Source: an uncultured Pseudomonadota bacterium
GTDB lineage: Bacteria > Pseudomonadota > Alphaproteobacteria > UBA9219
DNA length: 36,042 nucleotides
Direction: 5' to 3'
Assembly (NCBI GenBank): GCA_903869345.1
Contig: CAIPYM010000059.1
Span: forward strand, 1 to 36,042
The position numbers were made by a program, and so were the translations under genes. The notes beneath the pieces are model-generated. The model searched no databases and was not told the origin of the DNA. It saw nothing but the letters and a program-made list of their open reading frames with translations. Each line of letters begins with the position of its first letter. Position 1 is the first letter of the stretch. Shown one piece after another: positions 9,001-24,169 of the stretch.

Positions 9001-11036
9001 TTTCGGCGACGATTGGCCATAGCGCGATGGAAGTGTCGGGTCTCAGCCGCGTCTCATGGAAAGCGGCAGGATGGTTGAAGAATGTGAGCCCAAGTCGCCT
9101 TCTGCAAGAACTAACGTCGATTCCGCGCGCACTTCTCACAGGTGAAGCCATCGCAAGCTTTGTCGATGGGGTTCTCGCCATTCCAAGAGCTGTCCTCGGC
9201 TCCAGCAAGGAGATGCCGACCGCGACAAGCGTCCAGGGTATCTCCCAGCGGGAGATCGACCAAAGACTCGACAACAGCGCTCAGCTTCAAGCGGGTGCCC
9301 TAGAACATGGAGCGGCGGCTGGGGCAGCTGCCTTTGGTGCAGGCTTTGCGGGGGGGTCGGGAGTGGGTGCTCCCGTCGGCTTCGGCCTTGCTATTGTTTC
9401 AAATGTTGAAAGACTAAACGCAGCCGGACACTTCGTAGCAGCACGGGAACGTGCCGACGGGATAGGGCCTGTCAAAGATATGGCTTGGGAAGCAGGGGAC
9501 TACAAAACGTGGACTAGCCTTGAAGTTCAACTCGATGCGAGAACTTTGGGCGTGGTGGGCCATGATGTCGCGGCGCTTCCGGGCAAATTTCAAAGGGGCA
9601 TGGACAGAAGATTTGAACAAGAGGAAGCGTTGTTTCGCCACAACGCCGCCTCCGGGGCTTACGCAGATAGCGGCGATCGTTTCCTAACAATTCTTCACAA
9701 GGAAGGCTGGGGACCTGCGGCCCAGTACCGAGGGGACGGCATCAAAGCCGGTTATAGGGATTATGTGACCTGGAGGGATGGTCTCACGGCGGAGCGTCTT
9801 GCGGGGGATAGGGTGAATGCTGGTCAGGGTCTGGACCTTCCCCCCCCTCCGGCGGTGCGAGCGGTCAATTTTGTGCGCGAACACGGGGTTGTAGGCACGG
9901 CCCGCATCGTGGCGGGTAAAGTGCAAGCAGTCGCCGTGCCGCTTGCGGCTCCGGTGTCTTCCGGTAGCTTGGCGGCTATGGATCATGGGCGCGTCGGTTA
10001 CGGCGCGGCAGCCCCCGAACCGACGATTCAAGAACTTACGGCGCAGCTTGGGGTCAAGCTTGGCCCTGCATCACCTCTCGGCATGATGGGGGGTGGGCAC
10101 TCTGCGGTCTTGGCAGCTGCCCCTGCCAGAGCGTCCTCCTATGCTCCCGCCGCGCGGAGGGAGAACGGCCAGCCTCCGGACGCGCAGCACGGACCGACAA
10201 CAACGATTCCCCATGTGGGGATGGCAGCAACCGAGGGCATGCCCTTGGCTCTGGCGGGGGCTCATCCCATTATTCTTCCTCCAAGGCAAGGGGGGGCTGG
10301 GGCCAATCCCACTGCGCCGCCCGATGCTGCACGTCTTGAACGGGGTCTGGCCGAAAACGGAATCTCGCTTCAAGACATTGCTCAACGAGTTGCTGCAGAA
10401 GGCCCCCTCGCGGCGCAGGGCGTTGTTCCTGTTCCCTTCGCCAGCCTTGTTCAGATTCATCTTGAGGGTGCTGGGGGGCAAGCCTTCGAGCCCCTTGCGG
10501 GCGGCGGGGGAGCGCTCCCCTCCACAGGCCCATTAGGGACCGTTGGGCAGTATCCGCCGAATGGTCCCGCAGCTGACAGAATCCAATTTAACCCCGACGC
10601 AAATCTTTTCAGCCCTCCGCCCCTTGCTTTTCACAAGGCCGCCACGGCGATGACGGCTCCCCCTCCGGGCCTTGGCCAACCTCCCAATGCGCTATTTGGA
10701 CAAGCCGCTGATGCGGTCACGTCCCCCGCCGGACCTGCGGGACCCCAGGGCGTCGGAGCTACCGACGGTATCCACACCCCTGTGGGTGAGGCGTCTAACG
10801 GACAGGCGTCTGGTCAGGCGAATGGAGACATAACCCTCAACGCAAACCCCGACCCAGCTCGCCTGACAAGCGGTGCCGATCCGAGCTTTAGCGGAGACCC
10901 CAGCGGGCTGAAGGGTTCGTCCACCCTTGGCGGCGACTCCAGCCTTGCGGGACCCACGGTGCCCCATCGTCCCATCGGCGGCGGACATGGCCCCCTTGCT
11001 GCTCATGCCGCTCCCGTGATGACACTGGGCATGTAA
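6018..11036 (+). CDS. Giant Ala/Gly-rich protein with recurring G-aromatic motifs, function unknown
   Basis: About 1672 aa from the ATG at 6018. GTG 6009 and ATG 6036 are in-frame alternatives; a stop at 6000 limits upstream extension, and none has a strong ribosome site. Residues 1-210 are Pro/Ala/Glu-rich and probably disordered. Residues 220-1400 are Ala/Gly-rich helical segments with hydrophobic stretches, including a glycine-zipper-like GAAAGAAAFGAGFAGGSGVG near 1100. The C-terminal ~270 residues are Pro/Gly/Ala-rich low complexity. Five copies of a short motif (small residue, Gly, polar, Tyr/Phe/Trp) occur near residues 332, 471, 677, 901 and 1160 (QQGKY, QRGDF, NQGQY, RQGNW, EAGDY, numbered from 6009). 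There is no signal peptide, TonB, toxin or enzyme motif. A secreted effector or large surface/envelope protein is possible; this is inference. It is divergent from the 578-aa gene. Confidence 0.78.
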   Translation: MGDVVEMKETRRRAPATPSPGSYRRRSVNTAEYKRRWSGPGTRPGTGDAADLSPEAELEAPEASAATELGSTSAASAEELPVLAAGSGTDGELPTSLDEPEVQAATAGPSEPTESPAGLPAASEITAAALPDAVSDLTSELVPIEAKPALAVGSGAAGSPPPLPPEEPAPPPDFALSGATNGASADPESQAAEPQAPGESPAAATPAAPRAAHTSFSVPGLGLAAQLLDRTWGQASHQARRYAKGVGHRLGASTASVEAAGEKQLAAIILAAYILANSKAIKVLLATAKEVEQAWQNVKAVDAKYGHAAAGVATLDEVGKLGGEAYKAAQQGKYAQPTTADGALRSALTIGGEMQAGKLISGWHGAHMTAAGWVIRGEGWVNAASFVVGPANAHPSPQDAAALSGGMLADSLLLQGAAAASLVGARHLPKSMQGFAGAGAQALGMAGRLETIAAFTRTDGAGYQGLQAAQRGDFVEVTKLTVGTGYAFADRLMTDAVGIEGGVSAVANKVTALKDQVMTGHTGDAVGEILHVVQANAEPKTASANNAAIDEAALGFRAGGLVRSALPGPMAAAAGLGLQTYEGYRLVQSALGPESAATDSGITYTERVDFSAESLWGGAKDLMWGKGIRALPVPGATLKAGQNFAGSLQQVEGVVKVAAGVINTQGVAPSFARAWNQGQYGTLVGITFDTGVAISGLAVNDIRGLGVSAAGLVADVHNRGLEPVAREHIGASYDYAVQRINGARADAPTTANGITSDAVWGTLGLRAGGGLALRARGGLLSRGVGAEVANESLDSTIAALAGPKEAPAPAPAPGVDPEAARLKAVVMHARVSGAVGARVTEALASRFVLAKLPVGGSAVLTHAQDFIKGSALATSIVLSGAALFNSAANVTGDIYDYARQGNWEAVSEIGGAWGNSYATTLHDDPSAALHQAQAQTQEAVTAAQDYVDAHGGVKKVAKEAGHTALDIVTDIPGAMQGAAKYLRDTAPSGQTSAEVSATIGHSAMEVSGLSRVSWKAAGWLKNVSPSRLLQELTSIPRALLTGEAIASFVDGVLAIPRAVLGSSKEMPTATSVQGISQREIDQRLDNSAQLQAGALEHGAAAGAAAFGAGFAGGSGVGAPVGFGLAIVSNVERLNAAGHFVAARERADGIGPVKDMAWEAGDYKTWTSLEVQLDARTLGVVGHDVAALPGKFQRGMDRRFEQEEALFRHNAASGAYADSGDRFLTILHKEGWGPAAQYRGDGIKAGYRDYVTWRDGLTAERLAGDRVNAGQGLDLPPPPAVRAVNFVREHGVVGTARIVAGKVQAVAVPLAAPVSSGSLAAMDHGRVGYGAAAPEPTIQELTAQLGVKLGPASPLGMMGGGHSAVLAAAPARASSYAPAARRENGQPPDAQHGPTTTIPHVGMAATEGMPLALAGAHPIILPPRQGGAGANPTAPPDAARLERGLAENGISLQDIAQRVAAEGPLAAQGVVPVPFASLVQIHLEGAGGQAFEPLAGGGGALPSTGPLGTVGQYPPNGPAADRIQFNPDANLFSPPPLAFHKAATAMTAPPPGLGQPPNALFGQAADAVTSPAGPAGPQGVGATDGIHTPVGEASNGQASGQANGDITLNANPDPARLTSGADPSFSGDPSGLKGSSTLGGDSSLAGPTVPHRPIGGGHGPLAAHAAPVMTLGM

Positions 11037-11062
11037 CCCCCTCTCGCCGAAAGTTCTTCCTT

Positions 11063-11096
11063 CCCGCCAGTCCTTGGACCGAATCCTTTTGGCGGG
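11063..11096. terminator. Inverted repeat after the giant gene
   Basis: CCCGCCA and TGGCGGG form a 7-bp stem enclosing a small inner hairpin (GTCC-tt-GGAC), starting about 27 bp after the stop of the giant gene. There is no T tract, so a Rho-independent role is uncertain. It opens the 479-bp gap (11037-11515) before rpoB, which otherwise holds only the promoter candidates listed separately. Confidence 0.4.
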
Positions 11097-11313
11097 GCAT
11101 GACGTCGTGCCCTTTTCAGAATCGGAACCAAAACAATCCTTGAATTCAGGTCTTCGCCGGGATGCTGCTTGCGAGAAAAACGACGGCCGCCGCGTACGAT
11201 TTTTCTTGCTTTGAGGGGCCAAAAAGCGTATCGACAAATCCATGGCGTACTGTATCCGCGTTTCAGCCGATTCGCGGGTTTTTGGGGGCCTTGCGGGTCC
11301 TTTGCCCCGGTCA

Positions 11314-11341
11314 TTGCCTAGGATTAAAGGGTCGTTATAGA
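11314..11341 (+). promoter_or_regulatory. Candidate sigma-70 promoter P1 for rpoBC
   Basis: TTGCCT (11314-11319), a 16-bp spacer and TATAGA (11336-11341) match a housekeeping promoter. It lies about 175 bp before rpoB in a gap that lacks the rplKAJL genes that usually drive rpoBC, so a local promoter is needed. Read from sequence only. Confidence 0.5.
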
Positions 11342-11393
11342 CCTAAAAACCTAAAATCGGCGTCTAAAAACCCCGAAAAAGAGAAAAAAATCC

Positions 11394-11422
11394 CTTGCCT
11401 CTGGGTTCTTCACTCCCCATAG
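11394..11422 (+). promoter_or_regulatory. Candidate second promoter P2 for rpoBC
   Basis: A second TTGCCT followed by a 17-bp spacer and CATAGT lies about 80 bp downstream of P1, just after a purine-rich AAAAAGAGAAAAAAA tract. Using the same -35 hexamer twice suggests tandem promoters. Downstream of it, GC-rich bases at 11458-11495 could fold (CCGAG-ac-CTCGG, then a T-rich stretch) and may act as a leader structure. Weaker than P1. Confidence 0.35.
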
Positions 11423-11515
11423 TGCGGCGGCTTTTGATCCGAGGACGAGGTTCGGGACCCCCGAGACCTCGGCTCCGGGGTTTTGGGTTTTGTCGTTCAA
11501 GCAGGGAGAGATGTC

Positions 11516-20130
<8,615 letters not shown>

Positions 20131-20232
20131 GAGCGGACCTCATTCCCGTCCAAGCAGACGAATCGGTCCATTCCTGAGTCGGCCTTGCGGCTTGACTCCC
20201 GCATGGATCGCCTCGATCTGCGTTGCAAACCG

Positions 20233-20302
20233 TCGCGTGGAGGCGTTGAGGAACGGTCGGCTTGAAGATTGAGGGCGGCCTCCACCCTCTTGCACGGCGA
20301 GA
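20233..20302. repeat. 70-bp palindrome-bearing interspersed repeat, copy 1
   Basis: This 70-bp segment matches 23988-24057 with 8 mismatches by eye and no gap. It has 8-bp inverted arms, GTGGAGGC (20237-20244) and GCCTCCAC (20278-20285), whose starts are 41 bp apart in both copies. Both copies lie between converging genes, and each is followed at once by a stable hairpin. Confidence 0.75.
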
Positions 20303-20325
20303 AAGAGAGGACGCCCCTCTCTTTT
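20302..20325. terminator. Bidirectional intrinsic terminator between rpoC and purQ
   Basis: AAAGAGAGG (20302-20310) pairs perfectly with CCTCTCTTT (20316-20324) around a 5-nt loop, with a further T after it. The A/T-rich stem base gives a T run on both strands, suiting termination of both rpoC (plus) and purQ (minus). Confidence 0.7.
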
Positions 20326-20356
20326 GGCAGACAGGTTGTGTCGGCCCCTATCCCTA

Positions 20357-21019
20357 CTACCCCACCGCCTCCACCAACCCCGCGAACAGGGCCGCGCCGT
20401 CGGTGTTGCCGTGGAGGGGCTCAATCGCGCGTTCGGGGTGGGGCATGAGGCCGAGCACGTTGCCCCCCTCGTTGAGGACGCCCGCGATGTCATGAACCGA
20501 ACCGTTGGGGTTTTGGGCGTACCGGAACGCAACGCGGCCCTCGCCTTCAAGTCGTTTCAAAGTTTCGGCGTCGGCCGTGTAATTCCCCTCACCGTGCGCA
20601 ATCGGCAGCGTGATGGTCTGTCCCTTGCGGTAACGCCGCGTGAAATCGGACGTGGCGTTTTCCACCTTCAGCGCCACGGGCTTGCACACAAACGTCAGGT
20701 CTTTATTCCGAATCAACGCTCCGGGCACCAATCCGGCTTCGCACAAAATCTGAAACCCGTTGCAAATGCCCAAAACGCGCACCCCCTTCGCGGCGGCCTC
20801 GCGTACCGCCCGCATGACGGGAGCCTGCGTCGCCATAGCCCCGGTCCGGAGGTAATCGCCGTACGAAAACCCACCGGGGAGCACAATCAGGTCGAGCGGC
20901 GGGAGGGCGGTTGCAGCATGCCAAAGCCACGCGGGCTCGTGCCCTGTGACGAGACGTAAGGCCTCCCACGTGTCCCGGTCGCAGTTCGAGCCGGGGAAAA
21001 CGACAACAGCGGCACGCAT
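20357..21019 (-). CDS. purQ: Phosphoribosylformylglycinamidine synthase glutaminase subunit PurQ (FGAM synthase I)
   Basis: PurQ hydrolyses glutamine and channels ammonia to PurL in purine synthesis. The product is 220 aa from the ATG at 21019 ([16 protein letters not shown]), which has AGGAAAGG just upstream; the longer frame to 21088 adds 23 residues outside the family. Class I glutamine amidotransferase features are visible: [17 protein letters not shown], the nucleophile Cys in [16 protein letters not shown], and the C-terminal MPHPERA carrying the catalytic His and Glu. It converges on rpoC and is divergent from rpmB. purS, which often sits directly upstream of purQ, is not there. Confidence 0.97.
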   Translation of the reverse strand: MRAAVVVFPGSNCDRDTWEALRLVTGHEPAWLWHAATALPPLDLIVLPGGFSYGDYLRTGAMATQAPVMRAVREAAAKGVRVLGICNGFQILCEAGLVPGALIRNKDLTFVCKPVALKVENATSDFTRRYRKGQTITLPIAHGEGNYTADAETLKRLEGEGRVAFRYAQNPNGSVHDIAGVLNEGGNVLGLMPHPERAIEPLHGNTDGAALFAGLVEAVG

Positions 21020-21142
21020 ACCGGACCTTTCCTTCGTATCCCCGAGGCTTGGACAACCCTGCCGAGCGCCATTAAGAGCCATTCGCAAACCGTGTCAACC
21101 GGGGCACGTCGCCTGCAATCAAAAGCACGATCAAAAGCCGCC

Positions 21143-21172
21143 TTGACGGGAACGCAGCGGAGCACGTATAAA
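21143..21172 (+). promoter_or_regulatory. Sigma-70-like promoter of rpmB
   Basis: TTGACG (21143-21148), an 18-bp spacer and TATAAA (21167-21172) lie about 50 bp before the rpmB start. This is the best housekeeping promoter match in the window. Confidence 0.65.
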
Positions 21173-21222
21173 GCCGCTCTTGATCGTTTTCGAAGATCGT
21201 TCTTAACAAAAAGGGTTGGGTT

Positions 21223-21516
21223 ATGGCGCGAGTCTGCTCTGTTACGGGAAAGAAGCCCCACTTTGGCAACAAGGTGAGCCACGCGAACAACAAGACGCGG
21301 CGGCGCTGGCTGCCCAATCTTCAGATGTGCTCGTTCCCGTCCGATATCCTGGGCAAGGCCGTGCGCCTGCGTCTGACGGCCAACGGCATTCGCACCGTGG
21401 AGCACAAGGGCGGCGTGGACGCCTGGCTCTTGGACACGCCCCTGAGCCGCCTGGACGACGAGGCCAAGGTTCTCCGTAAGCGCCTGGAAAAGGTCCAAGC
21501 CACCAAAGCGGCCTAA
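21223..21516 (+). CDS. rpmB: 50S ribosomal protein L28
   Basis: The 97-aa product begins MARVCSVTGKKPHFGNKVSHANNKT, the standard L28 N-terminus, followed by the basic RRRWLPNLQ and the LRLTANGIRTVEHKGG core. It lacks paired CxxC motifs, so it is the zinc-independent form. L28 is a late-assembling large-subunit protein. The gene stands alone behind its own promoter; a CCTTCC-ggtc-GGAAGG hairpin follows a few bases after the stop. Confidence 0.97.
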   Translation: MARVCSVTGKKPHFGNKVSHANNKTRRRWLPNLQMCSFPSDILGKAVRLRLTANGIRTVEHKGGVDAWLLDTPLSRLDDEAKVLRKRLEKVQATKAA

Positions 21517-21522
21517 GGTTTC

Positions 21523-21567
21523 CTTCCGGTCGGAAGGGTGCTCGGCCGTAGGAGGACTCGTACGGCC
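21523..21567 (+). terminator. Paired hairpins after rpmB
   Basis: CCTTCC-ggtc-GGAAGG is followed by GGCCGTA and TACGGCC arms around a 10-nt loop, then CAAAAGGACCTTTT. Two stems and a weak T stretch could stop rpmB transcription. They sit at the start of the 329-bp gap 21517-21845, which also holds the 21599 repeat and the 21787 palindrome. Confidence 0.45.
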
Positions 21568-21598
21568 CAAAAGGACCTTTTCCCCAGCCGTGTCCCCC

Positions 21599-21680
21599 CG
21601 TCATCCCGGCGCACGCCGCAGATCCCGAACCGTTTTCCGGGGGGGCTGCGCCCTGGCCCCCGGCTTTCGCCGGGGTGACG
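21599..21680. repeat. Interspersed inverted-repeat element
   Basis: CGTCATCCCGGCG (21599-21611) and CGCCGGGGTGACG (21668-21680) are 13-bp arms that pair at 12 positions plus one G-T, enclosing 56 bp. The arm sequences resemble CGTCATCCCGGC-type interspersed palindromes found between genes in many proteobacteria. No open frame of interest lies inside. Confidence 0.6.
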
Positions 21681-21786
21681 AGGCGAAAATACCGTGACAC
21701 GCGAGAATCCATGCCGTGTCGCCGAATATCTGCGTGTCCGTCCCCCTGCGCTCCTCCTTTGATGGATGTCAAAACAGAGGGGTCAA

Positions 21787-21803
21787 ATCAGAGTACCTCT
21801 GAT
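21787..21803. promoter_or_regulatory. Palindrome upstream of the PRC-barrel gene
   Basis: ATCAGAG-tac-CTCTGAT is a perfect 7-bp inverted repeat with a 3-bp centre, about 43 bp before the start codon. It could be an operator for the cassette or a leader hairpin. I could not match it to a known regulator, nor find an EcfG-type GGAAC promoter. Confidence 0.35.
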
Positions 21804-21845
21804 GTCATGGTGAATTCTCACCAGACAACTTGGAGGCACCGTCTC

Positions 21846-22256
21846 ATGAAACACGCTACGACAAAGAACGCCCTTTTAATGGCCAGCCTCGCGTTGCTGG
21901 GAACGGGGACTTTTATTCTGCCCGTCCACGCAGAAAACATGATGCAGACCATTGAGATGGTCCGAGTGGACGTTCAAAAACTGTCCACGGGGTACCGCAC
22001 CTCGCAAATCATGGGCAAGAGTGTTGTCAATGATGCGAACGAACCCATCGGGAAAATTGACGACCTGATTGTCAGCCCCGACGACAACAAATCGGCTTAT
22101 GTCATTCTTTCCGTCGGTGGTTGGCTTGGCATGGGGACACGTCTGGTTGCCCTGCCTTACGACCAGCTTCACATCACGAGCGCACGGATTACGCTGCCGG
22201 GCGCCACCAAAGAAGGCCTGAAGAACCTGCCTGAGTTCAAATACAAAACGACGTAA
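21846..22256 (+). CDS. Exported PRC-barrel domain protein
   Basis: The 136-aa product starts at the ATG at 21846 with TTGGAGG 9-10 nt upstream. A Sec signal peptide occupies about residues 1-29 (basic start, [17 protein letters not shown] core, VHA cleavage site). The mature part carries a PRC-barrel core: the [19 protein letters not shown] segment, then [29 protein letters not shown]-barrel proteins are small beta-barrel modules; exported ones in alphaproteobacteria are often stress-linked and of unknown biochemical role. It is the first gene of a five-gene plus-strand run (21846-23874). Confidence 0.88.
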   Translation: MKHATTKNALLMASLALLGTGTFILPVHAENMMQTIEMVRVDVQKLSTGYRTSQIMGKSVVNDANEPIGKIDDLIVSPDDNKSAYVILSVGGWLGMGTRLVALPYDQLHITSARITLPGATKEGLKNLPEFKYKTT

Positions 22257-22265
22257 TGACAACCT

Positions 22266-22294
22266 GCGGGGTGACACATGATGTGTCATCCCGC
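22266..22294 (+). terminator. Strong intercistronic hairpin
   Basis: GCGGGGTGACACA (22266-22278) and TGTGTCATCCCGC (22282-22294) form a 13-bp stem with one G-U pair and a 3-nt loop, 9 nt after the PRC-barrel stop and 30 nt before the next start. With no T tract it may stabilise or separate messages rather than fully terminate. Confidence 0.55.
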
Positions 22295-22324
22295 GATTTC
22301 CTTCATCCTCAAAGGAGAATAATC

Positions 22325-22684
22325 ATGAAATACACGCTTCCCTCCGCCATGCTTGTGATGATGCTCGGTTTAGCGGCCTGCACAGGCCCTGCGGGGCCTC
22401 GTGGTGCCCCTGGCAACCAAGGCAACACGGGGTACACCGGGTACACGGGCGCAACCGGAGCAACCGGCAGTCAAGGCAACACGGGTTACACAGGCGCAAC
22501 GGGTGCGACCGGCAACACGGGTTATACGGGAGCGACAGGGGCTCCTGGCGAACAAGGGGATACGGGCTACACCGGCGCCACGGGTGAACAAGGCGCTCAA
22601 GGAAGCCCCGGCAAAAAGGGGACGACGGGGGCCAAAGGGAAAACCGGCACGAACGGTAGCCCCACAACCGTTATCGTTCAGTGA
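22325..22684 (+). CDS. Collagen-like lipoprotein
   Basis: The 119-aa product from the ATG at 22325 (AAAGGAG about 10 nt upstream) has a lipoprotein signal ending in the lipobox LAAC, with Cys19 as the lipidated residue. From residue 21 it runs through 31 uninterrupted Gly-X-Y triplets to residue 113, then TTVIVQ. The X/Y composition is rich in Thr, Ala, Tyr and Gln; units such as [12 protein letters not shown] recur, and the last third turns basic ([12 protein letters not shown]). There is no globular trimerisation domain. Known bacterial collagen-like proteins form triple helices on the cell surface; here the stalk would be anchored to a membrane by lipid. It sits between the PRC-barrel and DUF3309 genes. 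Confidence 0.9.
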   Translation: MKYTLPSAMLVMMLGLAACTGPAGPRGAPGNQGNTGYTGYTGATGATGSQGNTGYTGATGATGNTGYTGATGAPGEQGDTGYTGATGEQGAQGSPGKKGTTGAKGKTGTNGSPTTVIVQ

Positions 22685-22695
22685 CGGAGGATCCC

Positions 22696-22854
22696 ATGTC
22701 ACTCGGCACCGTCCTTCTGATTGTCCTCATCATCCTCCTGATTGGTGGTCTCCCCACATGGCCGCATAGCCGGACCTGGGGATACTACCCTTCGGTGAGT
22801 CTCGGGACGATCGTGTTGATTGTCGTCGTTCTGATGTTGTTGGGCCGTCTTTAA
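22696..22854 (+). CDS. DUF3309 family small membrane protein
   Basis: The 52-aa product begins MSLGTVLLIVLIILLIGGLP and continues TWPHSRTWGYYPS, then a second hydrophobic helix ending LLGRL. This is the characteristic two-helix DUF3309 pattern with the central Pro-Thr-Trp-Pro turn. GGAGG stands 5 nt before the ATG. It should be an inner-membrane hairpin of unknown function; relatives are common in alpha- and betaproteobacteria. It lies 11 bp after the collagen-like gene and 28 bp before dps, so co-transcription is likely. Confidence 0.88.
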   Translation: MSLGTVLLIVLIILLIGGLPTWPHSRTWGYYPSVSLGTIVLIVVVLMLLGRL

Positions 22855-22882
22855 ATCCCCTCAGCCTAAAAAGGAGCACCCC

Positions 22883-23377
22883 ATGACCACACCCACCCCC
22901 CTTCGTCCGCTCAATCCCTCCCACAATGCGGTCGCCCAAACGTTGCAAAATGTTCTCGCAAGCACCTATGGACTGTACCTGATGACGCACAACTATCACT
23001 GGAATGTTGAGGGGTCGAACTTTGTCCCTCTGCACACTCTGTTCGAAGGCCAATACACCGCGTTGTTTCTTGCGGTCGACACGATTGCCGAACGCATTCG
23101 CGCGTTAGGTGAGTACGCCCTGCCGTTTGAGGGAAAGGATATCGTCCAGATTTCGACGATGACCTCCAACGCCCTGAACAAGGAAACGGCGGCCCATGAT
23201 CGCGCGGAGCGAATGCTGCATAACCTGATTGATCTCAACGAGACCGTCATCAAAAGTTGCCAGGCCAGCAAAAAAGCCGCGCAAAACACCCACGATGACG
23301 AAACCGAGAATCTCATGGTTGAGAGGATCACGGCCCATCAAAAAGCGCTGTGGATGTTGCAAAGCACGGCCAAGTAA
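22883..23377 (+). CDS. dps: Dps family DNA-binding ferritin-like protein
   Basis: The 164-aa product has the Dps four-helix-bundle pattern: YHWNVEG then FVPLHTLFEGQY and LAVDTIAERIRALG, giving the inter-subunit ferroxidase His, His, Asp and Glu ligands. Dps dodecamers oxidise ferrous iron with hydrogen peroxide and protect DNA during stress. The N-terminal tail has no basic residue before Arg8, so strong DNA binding through that tail is not evident. AAGGAG precedes the ATG at 22883. It lies in the exported/envelope gene run, suggesting a shared stress response. Confidence 0.92.
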   Translation: MTTPTPLRPLNPSHNAVAQTLQNVLASTYGLYLMTHNYHWNVEGSNFVPLHTLFEGQYTALFLAVDTIAERIRALGEYALPFEGKDIVQISTMTSNALNKETAAHDRAERMLHNLIDLNETVIKSCQASKKAAQNTHDDETENLMVERITAHQKALWMLQSTAK

Positions 23378-23490
23378 TTTTTCACTTTTGGGAGGAAGGG
23401 GTTGGACCCTCGCGCCGCCCCTTCGTTCCAAGCCATCCTTGGGGAGTCACGACGGGCGTGTCCTTTCAACGACGGCAAGGAGATCCTGCC

Positions 23491-23874
23491 ATGACGACGG
23501 ACGCCCCGGAAAAAACGATCACCGTTGAAGACGATGAACGTCTCTTCGAGCAGTACCTCGACATCTGCAACGACGTCCTCGAAAAAAACAAGGATAAATT
23601 TCCTTACATGGAGATATGGCGGGCGCGATGGAAAAAGCTCGGTCCGGATCACAAGCTCCTCTGTGCCGTTTACAATGATCGACCCAAAATCACGTACACC
23701 CTTCAGCTGACCGAGGACATGAAGATCAAGATTCTCGAAAAAACGCATGCCGTGCCCAACGACGCCTGGCCCTTCAAATACAGCTATTTAAAACACGTCG
23801 TTGAACATCCCAAGGACTACCTCGATCATCCCGCCGACCTGGACTGGGGGTGGCTGAATGCCATCTTTGGGTGA
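23491..23874 (+). CDS. Conserved-looking 127-aa soluble protein, function unknown
   Basis: The ATG at 23491 has AAGGAG 8 nt upstream (23477-23482). The product is acidic at its N-terminus and rich in aromatic residues: FPYMEIWRARWKKLGPDHKLL in the middle and a C-terminus with WPFKYSYLKHVVEHP and LDWGWLNAIF. No signal peptide or membrane segment is seen. I do not recognise the family. It ends the plus-strand cassette 113 bp after dps; the gap holds no clear terminator or promoter. Confidence 0.75.
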   Translation: MTTDAPEKTITVEDDERLFEQYLDICNDVLEKNKDKFPYMEIWRARWKKLGPDHKLLCAVYNDRPKITYTLQLTEDMKIKILEKTHAVPNDAWPFKYSYLKHVVEHPKDYLDHPADLDWGWLNAIFG

Positions 23875-23987
23875 GACATCACGCGTGTCCCAACGTTGTT
23901 GGATCGAAGCGGCATAATCGATGGATATTCTTTGGGTGGAAGAGCTTTCCGAGACGTTATCGTCAGTCCAAACAAGAACCCGACATA

Positions 23988-24057
23988 TCGCGTGGAGGCG
24001 ATGAGAAACCGTCTGCCTGAAGAGTGAGGGCGGCCTCCACCTTCTTGCACGGCAAGA
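23988..24057. repeat. 70-bp palindrome-bearing interspersed repeat, copy 2
   Basis: Matches 20233-20302 with 8 mismatches and no gap. The inverted arms GTGGAGGC (23992-23999) and GCCTCCAC (24033-24040) are identical to those of copy 1 and identically spaced. It lies in the 295-bp convergent gap 23875-24169. Confidence 0.75.
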
Positions 24058-24083
24058 TCCCCTCTCCCCTCCGTGGGAGAGGG
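24058..24083. terminator. Perfect 10-bp hairpin between convergent genes
   Basis: CCCCTCTCCC and GGGAGAGGGG pair perfectly around a CTCCGT loop, immediately after repeat copy 2. It may terminate transcription from both sides. There is no T tract, and the sequence also resembles common proteobacterial palindromic repeats. Confidence 0.5.
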
Positions 24084-24169
24084 GTATCAACGTTTCAGGA
24101 TGTAGAAATCTTACCGCTATCCAGCCCCCCGAGCATCGGAGGCAAGCCAACACGCGCAGGCGATCGGAG

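Noticed and set aside
22430-22620. Short direct repeats resembling a CRISPR array
   Set aside because: The periodicity follows codons for Gly-X-Y triplets inside an open lipoprotein frame; there are no uniform repeats and unique spacers.
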